Made by a program: the position numbers and the translations under genes. From the NCBI RefSeq assembly GCF_020085105.1, contig NC_058043.1:17846167-17910166 (forward strand): 64,000 bases of DNA. The letters run 5' to 3'. This stretch comes from Siniperca chuatsi (taxonomy: Eukaryota; Chordata; Actinopteri; Centrarchiformes; Sinipercidae). Positions 57,440 to 64,000 of the stretch are shown piece after piece. A model generated the notes under the pieces. The model was not told where the DNA came from and made no database searches. It saw only the letters and a list, made by a program, of their open reading frames with translations. The first letter of the stretch is position 1; each line of letters opens with the position of its first letter.

Positions 57440-58689
57440 GTTTTTTAAATAGGGAGAAGTGAGTTTAGTTTATAAGCATGCAGAGCAATAACAAGGGAAT
57501 TTTAATACTGGTTAAAAAATATGTGGAACAAGACACCATTATGCTACAGTATCAGGTATTAATTGAAACATGCAACACAGAAGCATACAGCAAGCGACAC
57601 ATACATAAACAAACATATATTACTGTGGCACAATAAAAGCAATACAACTATGAAAGACGTGCATGCAGGCTCACACAGATATCACTGGGAACAGTTTTCA
57701 TTTCGAAATACTGACAGAAATGAAAGATGCCTTCAGATGGCAGATCTATAATGCTGAAATACACTGTACCTGCATCTGTCATCCTAGTAACTGCACACAT
57801 TCTTCCACACATTTTATGTGGTTCAGATATCATCTGTAGTTTCATTTCCATTTACAACCAATTCAAACCTCATCATAATGGAATGTATAATATTTATGGT
57901 CTTTCTGTCTTCATTTCCTTTTACTTCAGTGTGTGTAAACGCATAATGTCAGGTGTCTTTGTACTCATGTATGAGTTACAATGCTCAATGTGCTAATGCA
58001 CAGGTCAGGGCCTGTATGATGTGTAGCTAAAATTACATAGGAACAAAGGGGAGGAAAGCAGAAGTTCATCAGAAATTTTTTTGTATAAACTGGTACCTGT
58101 ATTTGCCATCAGGACACTGTCATGTTTCAACATGATAAAACTTTAAAACTTTTATCAACAGTGTAAAGTGGCTTTATTAGTTTATATGCAATTGAAATAC
58201 AATTAAAAAACTGTCATCATGGTGCCTCTCCTTACTGAATGAGCTTAAAGTGGTAATTAGTAACTGAATAAATGGCTGAATAATTACATGAATGAATGGC
58301 CCAAAGTGCTAATGATGCCCAGATCTGTTACTGCTTGCATTTTACGATATCCTGCGTAGAGCTGAGCTGTACAGTGTGTTCAGCACTGTGAAGCAGGTAA
58401 AGTGTTAAAGGCTCTTGCTAACACATTCTTCACATTTCAGCCAGCATCAGTCAACAAGGACAGAGGAACTGGATCAACCAGTCTGGTTTGTCTCCAGGAC
58501 AACTGAGGTTTAGGTGCGACAGACAGACTTGTGACTGAGCTTTCTGGATATGCAGGAATATTTCAAAAATCCACTGTTACATAATTAAAAAACACTGGGC
58601 CAAAACTGCTCCTACTTAAATTCACTTCACTTTTACAATTGATATTCAAGGAAATAGATCAAAGGTCCTTATTGGATTATTACTGTTAA
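57440..58689. other. No feature recognised
   Basis: 1.25 kb of AT-rich sequence downstream of the LINE. Open frames (for example 57727-57996) have no family features. No RNA gene seen. Confidence 0.45.
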
Positions 58690-58830
58690 TAGTAAGTGAA
58701 GTCTTATTCAGATCCTTTACTTAAGTAAAAGTAATGATACTACAAAGTATTATCAGCAAAATGTACTTAAAGTTATCAAAAGTAAACTCTAATAATGCTC
58801 CATGGTCCGTCATTGTTATAATATATATAA
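58690..58830 (+). mobile_element. MITE of the ACTTAAGTA family, copy 3 (partial)
   Basis: GTCTTATTCAGATCCTTTACTTAAGTAAAAG, then TATTATCAGCAAAATGTACTTAAAG: the left part of the family consensus seen at 33291. The right end is not recognisable. Confidence 0.55.
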
Positions 58831-59465
58831 CATTTTTGGATGATTATTTCTTTAATTGATACAATTTAACTATTAATACCAACAAATAGCTGGTATAGCA
58901 CACTGTGAACTTCCTCAGCTCCAAGGCCATGAGAAAAACAAAGATCTTCGTTCAGCTCAGATGTTCAGTAGGTGAATGCTGTTGTCAGAGGTCAGCTCAC
59001 TCTGACCTTTAGAGGATTCTTTGTCCTCTTTAGCCAAGGCTCTTCAACATCATATTTACAGTTATCTTGCTTACATAGGTCACATGCTTCACCATCCTTA
59101 GGTAAATACCGCCATGGAATTCAGGTAATACTTAAGCAAAGACACAGATTTGTAATAAAGATTAAAAAAAAGGATTCATAACAAAAACTTAATGTTTCAA
59201 CAACTGAGCAAACACCCAGAGGGATAAACAGCATGGCAATTACTGATTTGTTATCTTAAGGCTTCTGACAAACATTACACGCAGAGAACATATCTCTGCA
59301 GTCCCGGCTCCAGGCTCCATAATATCTGTTTGATATTTTTCTGACCAAATGTTGTTAAAAGTTCCGCAATCCAGGCACAGGACAAAGGGTGATGGGTGAT
59401 GCTTTTACGTTTACCTCCAACACTGTGCAAAGTCCTCCTCACTGCAGGTTAGCTGAGTCTGTGCC

Positions 59466-59875
59466 ACACTGTAAAAAAGCTAGCAATATCACACTATTAA
59501 AATACTCTGTTACAAGTAAAAGTCCTCCATTCACATTTTCCTTAAGTAAATATACAGTATTATCAGCAAAGGGTACTTAAAGTATCAAAAGTAAAATTAC
59601 TCACTCTGCAGAATGAATCCTGTCAGTGTTATATTATTGCTGGTTGAAGTGAAGGAGTTAATTTCAACTGCTTTATATACTTTTGGGTAGTTTAATCTAT
59701 AACAATGCATCATATTTTATAAACTGATCATAGGCTTCGTATTTAAAGTCTTCATCTTCAAAGTATAACTGCCTGATATATGTAAATATTTGCCTCTGAA
59801 ATGTGGTGGAATACAAGCATAAAGTAGCATGAGATAGAAATACTCAAGTACAAGTACATTAAAGTTGTATTTAAC
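59466..59875 (+). mobile_element. MITE of the ACTTAAGTA family, copy 4
   Basis: Begins CACTGTAAAAAAGCTAGC, contains ACTCTGTTACAAGTAAAAGTCCTCC, TATTATCAGCAAAGGGTACTTAAAG, GAAATGTGGTGGAATACAAGC and ACTCAAGTACAAGTAC. It runs directly into the next copy. Confidence 0.6.
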
Positions 59876-60400
59876 AGTGGTGGAAGAAGTATTGAGATCT
59901 TTCTAAAACTAGCAATACCACAATTTAAAAATACTCTTTTACAAGTAAAACTCTTGCATTCAAAATCTTACTTAAGTAAAAGTACATAAGTATTATCAAG
60001 AAATTGTATTTAAAGTATAAAAGTACTCACTATGCAGCCAAAATCAGCTCAGTCGTTGTTACATTACTATAGGCTATATTGCACTTATTAGATTATTAAT
60101 ATTGCTGCAGTAACATGTAAGATGGATTTTAATAGTGTAGCTGGCTTTTTTATACTGTTGGGTAGTTTAATGTACTGTTTAACGATGCATTGTATTTATA
60201 TGTGCATTGTAGGTGTTTAAAATCTTAATCTGCAAAGTAACTACAGGTAGGCCTACTTAATAAATGTAGTGGAGTAAAAAGTACAATATTTCCCTCTGAA
60301 ATGTAGAAGAAGAAAGTAGCAGACAATGAAAACACTTAAGTAAAGTACAAGTAACTCAGAATTGTACTTAAGTACAGTATTTGAGTAAATGTGGTTACTG
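59876..60400 (+). mobile_element. MITE of the ACTTAAGTA family, copy 5
   Basis: Starts with the near-canonical end CAGTGGTGGAAGAAGTATTGAG, contains ACTTAAGTAAAAGTACATAAG and CCCTCTGAAATGTAGAAG, and ends with TTGTACTTAAGTACAGTATTTGAGTAAATGTGG. It is in tandem with copy 4 and on the same strand. Confidence 0.65.
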
Positions 60401-60699
60401 GATGTTTTGAAAGGTGCTATAGAAATAAAGTATAATAAAATTGATTTACATATGATCTGAAGATGACTGTTTTATTACTCATTTATAACCATAAGCGCAA
60501 AATATCCAGTTTATTTCCCTCATTTGACTCATATAAAATAAAAGCCCATTTGGCTTTTTATCAAGGTGCTGTAAAGTTAAACTGTGTTTCCTGAACATGT
60601 TTATGATGGTCATTAATCAAATAGGCCTGATGTTTCTTCCAAGTGAAACCACTGCCACAGTCAGTCAGCTCTGCCAACTAGACCTTCGAAGTGTTTATG

Positions 60700-61116
60700 A
60701 GGATGACGGACTCATTTCACGGCGATCTAAGCTGAGCAGGGAGAGCAGGTCGTGAGCAACCATTAAAGACAGGAGCAGCTCAGTGAGTGCGCAGGTGAAC
60801 GCAGATGAGATTTGTCCTGGAATGTCGCTGAAAAGGAGAGCTGAGGCCTCACCTGTTGGGGGTGTACAAAAAACAGGGAGGCACAGTGAAAGGAGAGTGG
60901 GCGGAGTCAGATCCATTTTTTCTGTCGGTCCCGAAAAGTTTCCACCAAATAACTGCAGGCTTCAGGCTTACCTGGTGCGCGGCGGTGCACCTGTCCGAAA
61001 GCAGAAGAGAGTAACTCACCTGCTGCTTCACCTCGGATTTACCTGTTGATCAAAATGCGTCAATAATCCTGCCTGAACCAGATCGGTCGTATCTAGACAT
61101 TCACTAATCATTAATC
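60700..61116 (+). promoter_or_regulatory. Candidate promoter and 5' UTR of the downstream gene
   Basis: Compared with its surroundings this stretch is enriched in CG dinucleotides (for example TGGTGCGCGGCGGTGCACC near 60972) and directly precedes the start codon at 61117. No TATA box is evident. An AT-rich gap separates it from the MITE cluster. Confidence 0.35.
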
Positions 61117-63943
61117 ATGAAGAGGGGAACGTTGAATTTTTTGGGTCGGAAGAACCAGTCTCTTTTCGGCTCCAATATCGAAATCAAGGACATGGGTGAG
61201 TACAGTGTTTACAGGGCCTGTAGGCTATAATGGAGATTATTACTATTACTACGATTACTATTGAGGAATAACACGACCTTTGTACTTGGTGTTGACATGG
61301 GCAAAAGTGTTAGAACCTGTTTCAACGAAGCTCCCATGTGTAGACTTTATACCTGTTGACAAGTGGCTCCTAAAGGAAATCTCAACAGTATTTTAGTATT
61401 ATAGTCTTTTTAATGCCATGTCCTGATGAACAGCAGGTGTCATCAAGGGAATATGATTCAGCCATGATAAACCTGTTCTCAAATGTCCCTTCTTGTAAAT
61501 CTGGGTGACCTTGCAGACGTGGCTTCACACTGACCTGTCCTCTGTCCTCCACAAATTGTGTTCACTTAGTGTAGTTTTGTGTTGCCTTAACAACGCTTTA
61601 AGGAAATAAGGGCTTGTAGTTTAGGACAGGCATCTCTAGAAACTCCAGCCAAGTGGGAGAATTGGTGTAGCTGAATATCTCCAGGATCTGTTAGACAAGA
61701 ATTAGACAAATTAGAATTATGTCTAAAACAGCTGCTTTCAGTGTGCTTGTTTGACTGATTTTTACGGTTCTGACCTGTTTGGACACAGTTTGAAATAGTT
61801 TATGTGAACATGAGTCAACTCTAATCTTAGATAGAAAACATAATGATATCTAGTGGTGATTACAGGTGAAATATCCTGAAAAAAGTATGACAACCTGACA
61901 GTAGGACTGGATGATACTGATGAAATCAAAAATCACATTACTTTTGTTTAAATACCTTGATATCAATACACTATTTTAGGGATTGGAACATTTATTAGTA
62001 TCATAGGAACATACTATAACAACATATATGCATACTATTACAACTGAGCAAGTTCTATCTGCTGAGGAAGACCGTGAGATGCGGTTGATAGATAGTAAGT
62101 GGACCTTGAGTTAAGTTTTTTTTTTTTTGCCAAATGATAAGAACACAGTGTGAAATAATAACCATGCATTCACAGTTCATTTCACTCAGCTTAAACAGTT
62201 AAATAATGAAGTTGTATTGCTTAAATGTAAAGCAGCCTTTAAGACCAGGAAAAGACCATTTCAAAGAGGTAATACTACAATATCTGGGTAACACTAATCC
62301 CTGACAATATCTACTCGCACATGTTGATATCAGTTTGCTGATAAACTGTCCAGCTCAAAGTTTCATTTGATTGGCGAGAGCAGGAAACAAGAGCTATGCA
62401 AAGCCACAACATGAGAGAGAGCATTTGTCTATTTAAATCAGGCAGGTGCACAATAGGGAAACTAATCTTTTGGTTAAACTGGTTTAACACCACAGGCAAT
62501 TCTCTCTGTAGTCGTTCATACTGATTTGATCCCTCAGTTGTATTTATTTATTTTTTTTTTGGTGTGACACCATCAAATTTTTGGTCTAAAGTGCGTGAAC
62601 ATCACAGGGACAACATGATACTTGTTGAGTAAAGGAAAAACACTTTGCCTTCCTTGTTTATAATGTCAAGCTCTTCGGTTATCCTTTCTTCAGCCACTTT
62701 GAAAAGTGTTGCTATAGAATGCTGACAGAACATGCAGACTAAGTGCCTCTCAGTGACAAGTTTCTTTCATCAGTCACTTAGTGGACAAACAAGATGACAG
62801 CAAAATAACGTGCGGCTTCTAATTTTCTGTTCTTCAGCCAACCCCAGTGACTTCTGATATCAGTTAGTTTAGCAAAATGGGTTTTTCAGCTGTCCTGGTT
62901 TCTATTTGTTTGTACTTCTACATTTAAAGTTAAGGGAATACGATTAGTTACTGGCTCTGTATCTCAGTGCTCTTTCAACTCACCTTTCCCCTTTTGGCCT
63001 AAGTCTAGGATTGTATTTGATTTGAATTGAACACAAATATGAGATAAAGACCATCAGGCAGTTTTTCTGACCATTTCCACTAACATTATATTAGAATTAT
63101 ATAAATATCTCTTTGCCACTTTGACTCCAAAATTCAGTATGCAATATACTCCACTGTTTTCAGTACAAATAACAAAGAACTTTAAAAGCATTAAAAACAT
63201 TCACGTTTAGCTGACATGTGATGCCAGGTCTTTTGGAGAGAGTGAAAATATATACAACTCCATCAATTCAACCTAAATTTATCCCAAGAAATTAGAAAGA
63301 AACTCAATTTGCCAAAGCTTGGCAACAGATCAACTATTTCTATTTGGGAATGTGATTAACATATATACCACCATAATTAAACTTTCACTTCAACACGATG
63401 GTGAAATAAAAATAAAGATTACAGTCATCTGTTCAACTGCCCAAAACTATTTAGTTGTCAACAACAAAACTACCTGGAACACACATGGGATCATACAGTA
63501 GATCATTAGGTTGAGTGACAACTACTAAGAGGCCACTTTGGTGCACACAGTATCTCATTACCTGTAGAATGACTAGAATGTACTAATCTTCACCTGAAAG
63601 AAGAACAATGGACAGTTTGACATGGTGCAGTTTCAGAGGGTGAAATGTGCTAAATGTGTTCTTTTACAGGTAAATTGAAAAATATCTGGCCGTGTTCATC
63701 TGCATCTTACACCAACACCATTAGTTGTCCTCTCTGTCCAAATTATTCACAGAGTTTTGAGCAGAAATTGAATGGCTGAAATCATGAACTGAAACTTGCC
63801 TTGCTAACAAAGGGCTGCCAGAGGATTCAAATCTTTTGCTTTTTATTTCCTCAGACAATGTGGACCTGGTGCTGGGGTCATCAGCGATCCCCGAGTCAGG
63901 AACTGCCAGTGTGCGGGCCAGACCCACCGTCAACCATCACACT
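61117..63943 (+). CDS. 5' part of an unrecognised gene (first two coding exons)
   Basis: Exon 1 is 61117-61195: ATG, a basic start (MKRGTLNFLGRKNQSLFGSN) then IEIKDM, ending in phase 1 at a strong GTGAGT donor. Exon 2 is 63855-63943: acceptor TTCCTCAG, coding DNVDLVLGSSAIPESG then TASVRARPTVNHHT, ending in phase 0 at GTGAGT. The two join in frame to 56 residues without a stop, and the gene continues past the window. There is no signal peptide or membrane segment; the basic start followed by a Ser/acidic segment suggests a cytoplasmic protein with a disordered N-terminus. I do not recognise the family. Clean splice sites and an upstream GC-rich stretch support a real gene. Confidence 0.6.
61196..63854. 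other. First intron of the unrecognised gene
   Basis: 2.66 kb, AT-rich. A possible fragment of a GGGCTGGGCAATAT-type repeat lies at 61904-61985. No other exon, repeat boundary or RNA gene was recognised. Confidence 0.45.
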
Positions 63944-64000
63944 GTGAGTTTCTCTGTAAGGCTTCATGGTGCATATACTGTAGATATTCACATTTATCGC

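Overview
The window is nuclear DNA of a ray-finned fish, most likely a percomorph teleost. Evidence: intron-rich vertebrate genes, AT-rich introns full of CA/GT microsatellites, several families of short teleost-type DNA-transposon derivatives, an L2-type LINE, a DIRS-type tyrosine-recombinase retrotransposon and solo LTRs. Nothing prokaryotic, no CRISPR array and no tRNA or rRNA gene was seen.

Layout, left to right. (1) 1-8.3 kb: no recognisable exon; interspersed repeats. (2) 8.35-30.0 kb, plus strand: ampd2 (AMP deaminase 2). A possible untranslated leader exon lies near 8.4-8.8 kb; 17 coding exons run from 14,998 to 25,870, followed by a long 3' UTR that contains a DNA-transposon derivative. 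(3) 30.0-40.45 kb, minus strand: eps8l3 (EPS8-like 3), 19 coding exons with PTB, SH3 and C-terminal helical domains. Its poly(A) signal is about 40 bp from that of ampd2, so the two genes meet tail to tail. (4) 40.75-44.12 kb: a 289-bp insertion with target-site duplication, then an internally deleted DIRS-like element on the minus strand. (5) 45.17-50.7 kb, minus strand: irf6, 7 coding exons, predicted 492 aa. (6) 53.6-54.35 kb, minus strand: three exons of a guanylate-cyclase-activating-protein (GCAP, guca1) gene with no visible first exon and a destroyed splice donor. (7) 55.4-60.4 kb: repeat-dense block (L2 LINE carrying a 71-bp insertion, then several copies of one MITE family). (8) 61.1 kb to the window end, plus strand: the first two coding exons of an unrecognised gene.

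The genes do not form one pathway: purine nucleotide metabolism (ampd2), EGFR/actin signalling adaptor (eps8l3), epithelial transcription factor (irf6), calcium sensor of photoreceptors (guca1-like). From memory, human AMPD2 and EPS8L3 are neighbours on 1p13.3 whereas IRF6 is on 1q32, so the eps8l3-irf6 adjacency is a fish arrangement.

I found no convincing new biological system. The observations most worth checking are the guca1-like locus, where the last intron has lost its donor but reads through in frame, and a short sequence unit that occurs as a 71-bp insertion with an exact 11-bp target-site duplication inside the LINE and again inside a 289-bp element with its own 14-bp duplication. 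All exon limits were read by eye from splice consensus and reading-frame continuity and may be off by a base or two.
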